This document shows, piece after piece, positions 21,145-32,981 of a DNA stretch of 64,000 nucleotides. Within the stretch, counting starts at the first letter, position 1. Every line of letters begins with the position of its first letter. The DNA is from Azolla caroliniana (taxonomy: Eukaryota > Polypodiophyta). Location: positions 8,060,001-8,124,000 of the forward strand of contig JBHGNT010000015.1 in assembly GCA_043228905.1 (NCBI GenBank). Reading direction: 5' to 3'. The notes below the pieces were generated by a model. It did no database searches. It worked only from the letters and a program-made list of their open reading frames with translations, and was not told the DNA's origin. A program made the translations under genes and the position numbers.

Positions 21145-22131
21145 TCATTTGCTGGTCCCCCCCGATTTGTTCGGGTCGGTTCGTGTGGATACCGGATCCT
21201 TCTGTCGATTTTCCGGGATAGTCTTTGTCAGTATCGGTGTCGGTTCTTCCTCGGTCCGAATATCTTCAGCAGCGTCTGTCGGTGTCAGTTCCTCATCTTG
21301 CCGGATTTCCGGGTTTTGCTTGAACGGGTTGGCTGGCATATTTCCCTTATACGGCTTTAGCCGAAACCCATTTGCCCATTTACCGATGACATCTCCAGAC
21401 AACGTGCCGAGCTGATACGACCCATTGTACTCCTTGGTGATCCAGAACGGTCTGGTCCACCGAAACCGCAACTTTCCCGGCATGTTCCCCATCCGTGTCT
21501 GGAATAGTAGCACCGGTTTCCCGACTTCGAACTCCTTTTCGTTGCCACGCCGGTGTCGGTCCACGAAAGCTTTTCTCCTCCTTTGCTCCAGTTCGAGTTG
21601 TAGTAAGCTGGCTATTCGGTTTTCTTCTAATTCCAACAACGTCGCCAGCTGGATTCGTTCGGACTCGTTCTCACTTAAGCGCTCCTTTACCTGAATCCGT
21701 AAGCTGGGGATCTGGAACTCTACCGGCATGACCGCTTCTAAACCGAATGCTAGTCGGAACGAGGTTGTCCGGATGCTGGTTTTGTACGTTGTTCGGTACG
21801 CACATAGCGCGCTTTGCAATTTCGTATCCCAATCGGTCCGGATCTCGTTGACAATTTTTCGTAGGATGTTCTGCAGAGTTTTGTTCGTTGATTCCGCTAG
21901 TCCATTGGCTTGAGGGTAGTAGGGAGTACTCCTTTTATGTACCACCGCGTAAAATGACGTCAGGCTTTCTACTACTTGCCCGAGAAAATGTCCTCCTTGG
22001 TCACTTATAAGCTCGATCGGGCATCCATACCGGCACCATATGCACTCGTACAGAAACTTTGCCGTGGACGCGGCCGTGTTGTCCCGTAAGGCCTTTGCTT
22101 CTACCCATTTGGTGCAATAGTCGGTTGCCAC
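21145..22131 (-). pseudogene. element C integrase core and C-terminal part
   Basis: In frame with the upstream pol frame after one TGA (near 22152, AM*TGNRYV, where a CGA codon is likely). It begins ATDYCTKWVEAKALRDNTAA, with ISDQGGHFLGQ for the second catalytic Asp and YYPQANGLAESTNKTL with the catalytic Glu. Then come a C-terminal domain (KLRFRWTRPFWITKEYNGS) and an acidic tail. No chromodomain is visible. Confidence 0.85.
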
Positions 22132-22152
22132 TATGACATACCGATTTCCGGT

Positions 22153-23410
22153 TCACATTGCCGGTGGCTTGAAGGGACCGACAAAGTCCAAACCCCACTT
22201 TTGAAACGGTTCCAATGGCAAGACCGGGTGGTGTGGCATCTGGGCCTGCTCCGTGGGTTGGCCCAGTCGTTGACACAAATCACATTCTCTGCTATACTTC
22301 ACGACATCTTTTAGGGTGGTGGGCCACCACAGTCCGCTCTGCCATATTTTCCGAGCGGTTGCGTCGCCAGCATAATGCCCGCCGACAATTCCACAGTGGG
22401 CTTCCCTGAGGATTAAATCCTTCTCATCGCTCCGCACTGCTCGTCTCCAGATGCCATCTGCCCCCTTGTGATAGAGGGTGTCTCCAACCAAGCAGAAATG
22501 TCTGCTTCTTACTGCTACCCTTTTCCTTTCATTGCGGTCCATGTTCTCCGGGGGTACTCCGGTGCTCAGGAACTGATGCATCTCAGTTAGCCACGTGTCT
22601 TCATCGGCTACCGTTGCATCCGTTGCCGGTTTCGTCGTGATCCGGAACAACTCGGCGTCGGGGAACTCATCCTGGACGCCGTCCCCTGCTTCTCCGGATT
22701 CGAGTCTGCTTAGGTAGTCTGCTACCGCATGCTGCGCCCCGGGTCGGTGGAAAATGTCGAATTCAAATTCCTGTAACAGTAGTGTCCATCGTGCAATTTT
22801 TCCCGTCAGGGATGCCTTCGAGACCAGGTAGAGTAGTGCCGAATGGTCGACATGGAAGGAAAACTTCCTTCCGAGCAGATAGTGCCTGTACTTTGTGACA
22901 CTATACACCATTCCCAATGCCTCGCGTTCCGTCGTAGAGTAATTCCGTTCGGCTTTTGAGAGTTTCCGGCTTGCGTAGTACACCGGTCGGTACCATTTCG
23001 GCTCTGTGAGTTGCATCAGAACGCTGCCGATTGCTACGTCCGACGCGTCGACGAAGACGTGAAAGCTTTTACTCCAATCCGGTGGTTGTACCACCAGAGC
23101 TTGCGACAACATAACCTTCAACGCTTGGTAGGCTTCCTCCTCTGTCTCCGCCCATAGGAAGGGTACCCTGTGTACGGCGGTATGTAATGGTGTAGCGAAG
23201 TCTGCGAGGTGCCGTATCATCCGGCTATGCCACCTTATTTGGCCCAGGAACCGGCTTAAAGCCTTTGCGTTATTTGGTGCTGGTGCCTCAGGAATCGCCT
23301 TGACTTTATCCGGATCTATCGCGATTCCTTCCTTACTCACCACGTGCCCTAGTAAGTTGCCGCTTGCCACTCCAAAGACGCACTCCGGTCCTGCTCGTAT
23401 CCCATCGTGG
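22153..23410 (-). pseudogene. element C RT thumb, RNase H and zinc-binding part of integrase
   Basis: Starts at the primer site directly in RT sequence (ECVFGVASGNLLGHVVSKEG), so gag, protease and RT fingers/palm are deleted. The RT thumb continues with ALSRFLGQIRWHSRMIRHL. RNase H reads FHVFVDASDVAIGSVLMQ, STTEREALGMVYSVTKYRHY and FHVDHSALLYLV. A HRPGAQHAVADYLSRLE stretch precedes the HHCC zinc-binding region of integrase (HCGIVGGHYAGDATARKIWQ, CDLCQRLGQPTEQAQ). Ends at TGA 22153-22155. Confidence 0.87.
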
Positions 23411-23422
23411 TCGCCAAAATAG

Positions 23423-23812
23423 TGTTGTCTGCCTGGCCGGACTAGCCTCAACACAGGTGTCTATCCGACACTTCTCCAAAGGGGTGGTAAGGATTGGATG
23501 CTAGGTTACACGCGTAAGATGATTACAATTAAGCACAGACGGTAAACAATACGAAGATACAGATAAACACGCAATAATTACTTTTGTATTACTTCCGTCC
23601 AACCCTTTACAAATCATCGGATCCTTTTATAGGCATCCGGCAAGGTTACAATCGGTGCGCTTAGGCAACTGACATCCGAATCGGTCCGGATCCGGATCGG
23701 TACAACTGTACTGGATCCGTCCCTCCGAATAATAATTCTACTATTATTTACTTCCTATTATCCGATCCGACTCTGCCTTCCCACTTGTCCTTGCTCTTCT
23801 GACCGGCCAATA
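23423..23812 (-). repeat. 5' LTR of element C
   Basis: 390 bp, partner of 17377-17766. On the minus strand the primer site begins TTTTGGCGACCACGATGGG six bases or so after the LTR end; it has the TGG needed for a tRNA end, but the tRNA is not assigned. Confidence 0.9.
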
Positions 23813-23817
23813 CAAGG

Positions 23818-25001
23818 GATGTCCGGTGGAGGAAAAGGACGAAACGATCGGACCGGACGGATGCCGGAAATTCGTGGCGACACACATTGACGACTGCGAG
23901 AGGGTGCTGCAGAGGCTAGAGGACGCGAGGCTCACCTTCTCCGGGGAGAAATCGGCCTTCGGGCAATCAGAGATCATGGTCGTCGGACATCTATGCGGAC
24001 CGTATGGCCGGAAACCGTCTCCAGCTAAGGTGGAAGCCATCTCCGCAATGAAGCCCGACTGTAACTCGGTCACGGAGGTACGGAGGTTCTTGGGAGCATG
24101 CGCGTTCTACCACATATGGATCCCGCATTACGCCCACGTTGCCGAGCCACTATACGGGTTGATGAAAAAGGGGCGAAAATTCGAGTGGCGAGACGAGCAT
24201 ACGAAGTCGGTTTGAAAGATGAAGGAGGCTCTTGCTGCAGCTCCGACACTTCGGAAGGCTGTCTACGAGAAAGGCACTCCCGTCTACATAACGATAGATA
24301 CGAGTCCGACCGGGATCGGATGGGTTGTCAACCAAGAAGATGAGGACGGCATTCGGTTCCCAATCCGGTTCGGTGCGAAGGTCCTCAGCGAGCGATAACG
24401 AGGATACGCCCAAGTTAAACGCGAACTCTGGGGTATCGTTTCGGCGGTGAAGGCCGATAAAGACTATTTGATCGGGACAGAGGTGATTATCGAGACAGAC
24501 TGCCTGCCGATTCTCGGCATGGTTTCCGGATGCGCAACCCCGGACCTGGCAATGCTCAGGTGGATAGCGTACATCAAGTCCCTGGATCCGGAAATACGAC
24601 ACATTTCCGGGAAAGACAATGCCATGGCCGACGTGCTTTCGAGGGCGCGATTCGACGACGAGGGCGGCATGGTTTCGGAGGACGAGGAAGTCGGCGTGGA
24701 CTTCTTCGAGGCGGCTTACGTAACAACCGAGGGGGGGAGCACTCCGGCGCTTAACGATTTTAACGAAAGCAAGTACGATGGGGAGTGGCTGCAGATTGGA
24801 GGATTCTTAAGGACGATGACGCCGGACGCGTCATGGACAAAGGACGAGGCCAACCGGATCCGGAAGAAAGTGTACCGATTCTTTCTCCGGGACGGATACT
24901 TGTGGAAGCACCCGAAGAAGAGAAACGGCATACCGCTCCGAGTAGTGGCGATGAAGGAGGAACAGGAGGAGTTACTGAAGGCCTACCACGACAACCCCTG
25001 A
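23818..25001 (+). pseudogene. element B RT thumb, RNase H (resumed after element C)
   Basis: Continues B's RT after the insertion: CPVEEKDETIGPDGCRKFV, then the thumb (LTFSGEKSAFGQSEIMVVGH, EVRRFLGACAFYHIWIPHY). RNase H follows with ITIDTSPTGIGWVVN, a TAA at about 24398, ELWGIVSAVKADKDYL, IETDCLPILGMV and GKDNAMADVLSRARF. The frame then leads towards the integrase (FLRDGYLWKHPKKRNGIPL) and stops at 24999-25001. Confidence 0.8.
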
Positions 25002-25341
25002 GCTGGACACCGTGGAACGTGGGCCACTTTCGAGAAACTAAAGGGGAAGTACTGGTGGCCAGGACTGTACCGGGACGTGCATCGGTTCGTGACGACTTGT
25101 GAGAGCTGTCAGATACACTCCATAGTTCGACATCGGGACGAGCTTCACCCTACATACCCTCCGGCCATCCACTTCAAATGGATGGTAGATTTGGTGACGA
25201 TGCCGATGGGCGTAGGGCAGATGCGATATCTGGTGCAGGCCCGGGAGGACCTGACGAACCAGGTGGAAGGCCGAGCCCTGCAGAACAAAATGACCGCGGC
25301 CGTGTGTCGGTTCCTGATCGAGGATGTGATATGCCGGTACG
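25002..25341 (+). pseudogene. element B integrase N-terminal zinc-binding part, cut by element D
   Basis: Encodes the HHCC part of integrase (KGKYWWPGLYRDVHRFVTTCESCQIHS by comparison with element A) and the start of the core (HFKWMVDLVTMPMGVGQMRYLV). It is cut after VICR by element D and resumes at 36163 as YGCVGKIVADRGELD. Confidence 0.75.
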
Positions 25342-25799
25342 TATTATAGATCAAGGTACTAAAGTAAGCTTAAGATAAGGATAAAGAAATGAAAGATAGA
25401 AAGGAGAAAGAGAAAGAAGGGTGCCGATCCACCCGACCACCCCCGAGTGAAGGGATCGAGACGGACTCGAGCCTCGATCGGCGTCCCATACCACCGCCGT
25501 GGCGTCGAGTCGTACCTGGTGCTGGCGCGCTCGCTACAAGAGTTGACCCACCACACGAGCAGAGTCTCGATGTAGTCAAAAGATGATCCAATGAGGGTAG
25601 CTAGGCTTCTTATTTATAGCGATACCCAAGGCCCCCAGGCAAGTTCACACTTGACCTAATGGGTTGTCTGAATCCCGAGGATTAAAAGTAATCCTCCCCT
25701 TCTTTACACTCTCGTTTAACCCTCACACTTATCCACGTGTATAGAATACTTACGGTAAATTCTTACCACGAGATATTATATGGACATGCCCGTAACATA
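25342..25799 (-). repeat. 3' LTR of element D
   Basis: 458 bp. On the minus strand it begins TATGTTACGGGC directly after a strong purine tract and has a TATA box (CTATAAATAAG near 25608-25618). Its ends are TA...TA rather than TG...CA. Confidence 0.88.
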
Positions 25800-26521
25800 C
25801 TCCCCCTCTTTAAAATATTGCACTCTTGCAATGGAAAGTTAGGGAAGTTAGTTCTAAGAGTATTTTCGCGTTCCCATGTGGCATCTTTTATTGATTTATC
25901 CATCCATTTTATTTTAAATTCTCGGATTTCTTTAGTACGTAATTTTTTTGTTTTAACATCAAGAATTCTTTCTGGTACATGTGATTTAGAAGATAATTCT
26001 TTAGAAGTAACCAGAGTTTCAGTCGTAACTGTATTGTCGCCAGAACCTAGAAGTTCTTTTAGACGACTCACATGAAAGATTGGATGAATTCCGACACCAT
26101 CGGGAAGAGCGAGACGATAGGCTGATGACCCAATGCGTTTGAGGACTGTAAAAGGTCCACAAAACCGTGGGGCTAACTTAGCGCACTTACCCGTAGACAA
26201 TGTCTTAGAATTGTGAGGTACACGTAAAAATACCTTCTGTCCAGGGTTGAATACACGAGGTTGCCTATGATGATCGACATAAAAACGCGCTCTATCTTGA
26301 GCTGTTTTTATATTATCTCGTGCAATATGCAACATATCTTGCATATCCCGAAGAAAGTTTTGCGTACTTTGCAACTCATCATGATGTATATTAACATCAA
26401 TCGGGTCTCGTGGCTGAAAACCATATATCAACATAAAAGGACTATATCTCGTCGATGTATGCTTGGAGTTGCTATAACCAAACTCCAAATTTGGGAGATA
26501 ACGTTTCCATTTTGGGAGCAT
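25800..26521 (-). pseudogene. element D integrase C-terminal part with chromodomain
   Basis: Begins in the late integrase core ([34 protein letters not shown]) and continues through the C-terminal domain (KLAPRFCGPFTVLKRIGSSAY, IHPIFHVSRLKELLG). It ends with a chromodomain-like segment (PERILDVKTKKLRTKE, IKWMDKSIKDATWERENTL). The upstream catalytic core is missing and the sequence joins straight to RT. The frame ends within the LTR (25763). Confidence 0.82.
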
Positions 26522-27529
26522 TGGTCAAACCAAAAGGCATAACCAAAAACTCGTAATGGCCATAGCGGGTACGAAATGCCATTTTAGGAACATCGTCCTC
26601 ACTTATTCGTATTTGATGGTAGCCAGTACGGAGATCAAGTTTCGTAAAATACCGAGCTCCTTGGAGACGGTCAATTAGATCGTCAGCCCGGGGCAATGGG
26701 TATGAATTCTTGATCGTCACTTTATTCAAGCGTCGGTAATTAATACACATACGCCATGTGCCCTCTTTCTTTTTAACCAAGAGAACTGGTGCACCCCATG
26801 GAGATTTACTATAACGTATATAACCCATTCGTAAATAGTCCTTGAGTTGCTTAGATACCTCATCTTCTTCGGATCGACTTAAGCGATACGGAGGTATACT
26901 TATTGGTGCAACACCAGGTACAATATCTATACGATGGTCTATATTACGTTTAGGAGGTAACCTATCAGGTAGTTCACTTGGAAAAATATCATGAAAATCA
27001 TTTAAGATTTCATCAAGTTGTTGTTGTTCAAAATATGTTAATTGAACCGGGACATTATCGATATTGTAAATGTGAATGTCCGGATCAAGTACACAATAAA
27101 ATAATGTAGAACAAGACAACTCGGATATTGATGGACACGAGGAAACAATCGAGAGGGATTGTTTTTTTACACATTGAATAAAATGCGTACAATCGTTCAG
27201 TACAAAAGAAATGGAATGACGAACCCAATCAATAAATAAAGAAGAGTTTTTATTATAAAACCAGGGATAACCCAGTATTACATCGGTGGTACAAAGATTC
27301 ATTACATGGAAGTCTACTTCCTCTATATAAGTATCAATAGAAATTCCTAATGAATGAATCGCCCCGTTGATGTATTGTACTCTTCCATCAGCCAAGTGCA
27401 CCGTGTAGGTGTGATCACTTACGGTGGGTTGGATTCCCCATATCTGAACCAAACGATCATTCACAAAATTGTGTGAGCTTCCCGAATCAAATAAAAATTG
27501 TACAAGAGATCCATTGATATACCCGTTTG
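26500..27529 (-). pseudogene. element D protease and N-terminal half of RT
   Basis: The protease has [18 protein letters not shown] and [10 protein letters not shown] runs from [20 protein letters not shown] through [35 protein letters not shown] and [20 protein letters not shown]. After NAP the sequence switches to the integrase C-terminal part, so the YxDD strand is gone. The frame joins gag across element E (LLRAN, then GYINGSL), showing that gag and pol were one frame before E landed. Confidence 0.85.
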
Positions 27530-27997
27530 TGTTGAGAAGCAAGCTCAACATGGTATGCGATGCTTATGAGAAATAAGCTATAGTAGCTATTTAGCTACTA
27601 GTGAACAAAAAGGTAAAACAACTATTTAGCTAGTGACAGCTAATTAGCTAGTGAACAGCTATTTAGCGACTGACAGCTAATTAGCTACTGGCAGCTAATT
27701 AGCTGCATGTGTAATAACTTATGACTTAGGTAAAAGTAAGTGAGAGTGAATAGGAAGTAAGTAGTAAGGAAAAAACAGAGAATGTGAGTAGAGAACTCTG
27801 AGAGAGAGTGAGAGACCAGAAGACTGACGAGAGCAAGTTGAGCTCTACATGTAATAGAAGAAAACCATTTTGCTACTACAGAGGTAAGTCCCCTTTCCTT
27901 TCTCTGTCTGTTTAGAGCACGCTAACGATCTAGCACACTACGATCCGCCGCGCATACAAAAGAAGAGCCCGAGTGCCTTCTTCACGTTTTCGTAACA
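27530..27997 (+). repeat. 5' LTR of Copia element E
   Basis: 468 bp with TGTTGAG...GTAACA ends. It opens with an inverted repeat (TTGAG...CTCAA) and contains several AGCTAATTAGCT-like palindromic repeats between 27590 and 27710. Confidence 0.95.
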
Positions 27998-28142
27998 TGG
28001 TATCAGAGCAGAGTAGCTCGTAAGGAAGAGTATAGCAGTGCCTTAATCTGAGAAAGTTATTTCTCTGGTTGCTGATCAGAAATCAGAAAGTTACTTGTTG
28101 AAGTAACTAAAGCAAAACTCTGGTTTTTGGAAGGAAAAAAAA

Positions 28143-31100
28143 ATGGCTGCAGAGAATGTAGGCCAAATGGTCACAGAGAAATTAGATAAAAACAATTTCC
28201 CGGCGTGGAAATTCAGAATGACAAAATTTCTGATGGGGAAAGGATACTGGGATTACATTGAAGGAGACCTAGAAGAGGCTCCAGAGATCCCAGAAGAAAA
28301 TGCCACAGCAGCACAGATTAAAGCATTCAAAGATTGGAATCAAGGGGCAAGGAAGGTAATGCATTGGCTCTCACTTAGCATCTCAGATTCGATGCTTGGG
28401 CACATACAGGATGCTATGCTCCCAAAAGAAGCTTGGGACAACTTGGTAAAACTGTTTGCTGTGAACACAAAGGCTAGAAAGCTCCAGTTAAAGACTGAGC
28501 TAAATACCTTGGAGAAAGGTAAGATGTCAATAAATGAATATGCCCTAAAAATCAAGAGTATATGTGAATCACTTGCTTCTATCAATGTGAAGACAGAAGA
28601 TGATGACAAAGTGGAAATATGCTTAAGAGGCTTAGGACCTCAATACAAGAGTTTTAAAACTTCTATTCTCACAAGGGATAGTATCCCAAGTTTTTCAGAT
28701 CTGGTCTCAATGCTTGTGGTAGAGGAAAGAAATCAGATGGATGATGCAAATAAAGAAAATCTTGAGAATGAGGGGCAAGCCCTATATAATAGTGCTGGAA
28801 GAGGCCGAGGAAGAGGCCATGGAAGATTTGGCTCAGCAAGAACCCACAATAATGGTTATCAAGGAAGAGGACAACAAGCTCATAGAGGAGGAAACAACAA
28901 CAGAGGCAGGGGGAGCAACCGAGGTAGAGGTAAGCAAACTTATGTAAATGATGATGGCTGCTGGTATTGTGGTAAACCAGGCCATACACAGGCTGAATGT
29001 TACAAGAAACAAAATGATGAGAAAAGAGGAAAAGGACAACAGAGTAACTATGCCTCTACTAGTGAAGATTGTGAAAAGGAAGGTGTTCTTGTAGTGCAAC
29101 ATGAGATAGCAGCAGTGGCTGAAAGCTCACAGAAATGTAATGAAGAGTTTACGTGGTATGTAGACTCGGGGGCATCTAACCATATGACTGGACATGCAAA
29201 TTGGTTTGAGAGTTTAAGAGAACCAGAGGTTCCTGGTTATGTACAAACAGGTGATGACACAACTCACCAAATAAAACATGTTGGAGATATCCCATTGTGG
29301 GAAGAAAGAGGAAAAACCAAGTATATGTTGAATGTGATGCATGTTCCAAACCTTGCTAAGAATTTGATTTCTGTTGGACAGATTGTAGAGCAAGGTATGC
29401 AAGTGAAGTTTAAGCAAAGTGGATGCTATATAGAAAAGAATGGGAAGCTCATTGCAAAAGGGAAGAGACAAGGAAGAATGTTTATCTTGGATGTAGAAAT
29501 GCCCAAACAGTTTTCAGCCATGTTTGCAAATGGAACGAGTGTAATCTCAGATGTGGAAATGTGGCATAAAAGGATTGGCCATATAAGTATGCAAACATTA
29601 AAGAATATGTTGAGAAAAGATGCAGTGGCTGGACTGCCAAACTTGAAAAAGTGTGAAATGGGAAAAGTATGTGAAGCATGTCTATATGGTAAGCAAAACA
29701 GGTTGCCATTCCCTCATGAGAGACATGTAAGCAAAAATCTGTTGGATTTGGTACATACAGATGTATGGGGACCAACAAAGAATGCATCTATTGGTGGATG
29801 CAGATTTTATGTTACATTTATTGATGATTGTTCACGGAAGACATGGGTGTACTTCATGAAGGAGAAAAGTGAAGTATTTGACTGTTTTCGTAAGTTTAAA
29901 TGCATGGTAGAAAAGCAGGCTGGTACAAGGATAAAATGTTTGAGATCTGATGGAGGAGGAGAGTATTTCTCCAATGAATTTTCTGATTTTTTGTGTAATC
30001 AGGGAATAAGAAGACAGTTCACATGCCGATATACTCCACAGCAAAATGGAGTTGCTGAGAGGAAAAACAGAACTTTGGTGAACATAGCAAGGGCAGTGAT
30101 GACTGAGAAGAACATGCCATTATACTATTGGGCAGAAGCTGTAAATACAGCAAATTACATTTTAAATAGATGTATTACATCAGGAGTACATGAGGCAACT
30201 CCTGAAGAGTGTTTTTATGGCAGGAAGCCTAGCTTACAACACTTGAAAGTGTTTGGATGCCTTGCATATGTACATGTGCCTGCAGAAGTAAGAAGTAAGT
30301 TGGATCCAAAAGCAGAAAAATGTATCTTTGTTGGATATTCAGAAGAACAAAAAGGGTACAGATGTTATAACCCTGTGACTAAAAAGATTGTGACAAGTCG
30401 AGATGTGATATTTGATGAGTTGGCTAGTTGGTACAGCCCAAAACAGAATCTAGAGACTGATGAAGACTGTCAAAATGAAGACAAAGACAGATCAGAAAAT
30501 GTAGAAGACTGTCACAGAGATGGAGACAAGGTTGGACAGCAAAGTCCAACATCAACAGAATGTTCTGGACCATCAAAAAGCTCAGATGGTAAATCTGATT
30601 CAAATTCATGGAGTGGAAAAACTGGACAGAAAAAATCTGATGACAAAAAAGGAAAACAGAAAATGCCAGAGTATGAAATCCCGGATGACCTATCAAAAAA
30701 CATGGAAGATGAAGATTCAGATATGTCTTTGGATGATTTCCTTGGAATACAGGAAATGAAAATCCCTGGTATGGAAAAGGAAATAAAGAATGCAAATCAG
30801 AAACTGAGAAGATCAGATAGAGAGAAAAAGACTGTGGAAAGATTTGGGTATGATACATACATGGCTATGCATTATGCATACATGTCTAAGGTGGTACAGA
30901 TCCCTGACCCAAACAGCTTCGAAGAAGCAAAATCTGAGAAGAAATGGATGGATGCAATGCAAGAAGAGATTGATGCATTGGCTGAGAACAAAACGTGGGA
31001 TTTAGTGAAGTTACCAAAAGAGAAAAATGTGGTAGGTTGCAAATGGGTCTACAAGACAAAGCATGACTCCAATGGGAATGTAAGTAGACATAAAGCAAGA

Positions 31101-32468
31101 TTGGTTGCAAAAGGATATGCTCAGATGCAAGGGATTGATTATGATGAGACTTTTGCACCGGTTGCAAAGATGGCAACCTTGAGAACACTACTTGCTGTAG
31201 GAGCAGCCAGAAAATGGATTTTGCATCACATGGATGTAAAAAATGCTTTTTTACATGGTAACTTGGAAGAAGAAGTGTATATGAGTCAACCACCAGGTTT
31301 TGAAGATAAGAAACATCCTGATTATGTATGTAAGCTGAAAAAAGCTCTCTATGGACTGAAATAGGCACCAAGAGCATGGCACAGAGAACTTTCAGATTCT
31401 CTGAAAAATCTTGGTTTCAAAATGTCAAAAGCTGATCCTTCTTTGTATGTAAAAAGTGAAAATGATTGCATTGTTATTATTCTGATTTATGTAGATGATT
31501 TGATTATTGGAGGAGATTCCGTGGATGAAATAAGAAAGTTGAAAAAAAATCTGGAAATGCAGTTTCATATGAAAGATTTGGGAGATCTGAGATATTTTCT
31601 TGGTATTGAAATCATCAGATCTGAAAGTGGTATATGTATGTTGCAAAAACAGTATGCAACAACTATGTTGAAAAAGTATGGTATGCTTGGATGCAAACCT
31701 ATTGCTGTACCACTTGATAAAAACTGCAAGTTGAGGGCTGATTTGGGAGCCAAGATAGAAGATGTAAACATGTACAGGTCTATGGTGGGCAGCCTTATTT
31801 ATTTGACTATAACAAGACCTGATTTGAGCTATGCTGTTGGATTAGTCAGCCAGTTTATGCAACAGCCAACAAAGCCACATTTGGACTGCATTAGAAGAAT
31901 TCTGAGGTATGTAAAAGCTACTCAGAACTATGGATTGTTTTACAGGGCTGATTTGGACATAAATCTGGAAGGATATACAGATGCTGATTGGGCTGGAAGC
32001 CAAACAGACAGGAGATCCACAAGTGGATACATGTTTACCTTGGGAAGTGCAGGAATTTCATGGAGTAGCAAGAAACAGGCTACTGTTGCATTGTCCAGTA
32101 CAGAAGCTGAGTATAGAGGGGCTGCAATAGCCACATGTGAAGAAGTATGGATCAGAAGACTGCTTGCTGATCTGGGAGTATATATAGATGGTGCTGTCAC
32201 AATCTGGTGTGACAATATGAGCAGCATTCAGCTTGCAAAGAACCCAGTGTTCCATGCAAGAACAAAGCACATTGAGGTGCATTATCACTTTGTTAGAGAA
32301 AAAGTGATTGAAGGAGAAGTTGATCTGGTGTATGTGAATACAAATCAGCAGGTTGCTGATATTCTCACAAAGGGATTGAGTGTGGAAAAACATACACAGT
32401 TTCGGAACATGATGGGAGTTGTAAACATTGATGAGATGGCTAAAAAACAAAATGGAAAAGAAGATTGA
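28143..32468 (+). pseudogene. element E gag-pol polyprotein, one in-frame stop
   Basis: 1441 codons in one frame, interrupted only by TAG at 31362-31364. Gag starts [18 protein letters not shown] and has [20 protein letters not shown] and [11 protein letters not shown]; the zinc knuckle [14 protein letters not shown] is near residue 275. Then protease ([13 protein letters not shown]), the GAG-pre-integrase domain ([14 protein letters not shown]), the integrase core ([50 protein letters not shown]), RT ([31 protein letters not shown]) and RNase H (GYTDADWAGSQTDRRSTSGY, STEAEYRGAAIATCEEVWI). The stop falls in the conserved YGLKQAPRAW region, where CAG became TAG. Element E could not make a full polyprotein without readthrough. 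Confidence 0.95.
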
Positions 32469-32508
32469 AGAGAACCCTAAGAAAGGATAAGTTGAGCTTG
32501 AGGGGGAG

Positions 32509-32976
32509 TGTTGAGAAGCAAGCTCAACATGGTATGCGATGCTTATGAGAAATAAGCTATAGTAGCTATTTAGCTACTAGTGAACAAAAAGGTAAAACAA
32601 CTATTTAGCTAGTGACAGCTAATTAGCTAGTGAACAGCTATTTAGCGACTGACAGCTAATTAGCTACTGGCAGCTAATTAGCTGCATGTGTAATAACTTA
32701 TGACTTAGGTAAAAGTAAGTGAGAGTGAATAGGAAGTAAGTAGTAAGGAAAAAACAGAGAATGTGAGTAGAGAACTCTGAGAGAGAGTGAGAGACCAGAA
32801 GACTGACGAGAGCAAGTTGAGCTCTACATGTAATAGAAGAAAACCATTTTGCTACTACAGAGGTAAGTCCCCTTTCCTTTCTCTGTCTGTTTAGAGCACG
32901 CTAACGATCTAGCACACTACGATCCGCCGCGCATACAAAAGAAGAGCCCGAGTGCCTTCTTCACGTTTTCGTAACA
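32509..32976 (+). repeat. 3' LTR of Copia element E
   Basis: 468 bp, the same as 27530-27997 base for base as far as I can tell by eye. Confidence 0.95.
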
Positions 32977-32981
32977 GTTTG

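Larger units (their letters stand above)
17377..23812 (-). mobile_element. Ty3-type LTR retrotransposon C (minus), internally deleted, with post-integrase ORF
   Basis: 390-bp LTRs at 17377-17766 and 23423-23812; target duplication CAAGG (17372-17376 and 23813-23817). On the minus strand: 5' LTR, primer site, RT thumb, RNase H, integrase, a long extra frame, 3' LTR. Gag, protease and most of RT are missing, so C is non-autonomous. The LTRs differ at about 11 of 390 bases. It sits in the RT gene of element B. Its polymerase is close to that of H and I. Confidence 0.92.
27530..32976 (+). mobile_element. Copia (Ty1) LTR retrotransposon E, young, nearly intact
   Basis: 5447 bp. LTRs at 27530-27997 and 32509-32976 are both 468 bp and look identical by eye. 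The target duplication is a perfect GTTTG (27525-27529 and 32977-32981). The primer site TGGTATCAGAGC is at 27998-28009, and a purine tract GAGGGGGAG is just before the 3' LTR. One continuous gag-pol frame is broken by a single TAG. This is the most recent insertion in the first nest, four levels deep (A, B, D, E). Confidence 0.97.

Noticed and set aside
23423-23454. Start of the 433-residue minus-strand frame of element C within the LTR
   Set aside because: The first residues read the LTR and primer site; pol homology begins only after the primer site.
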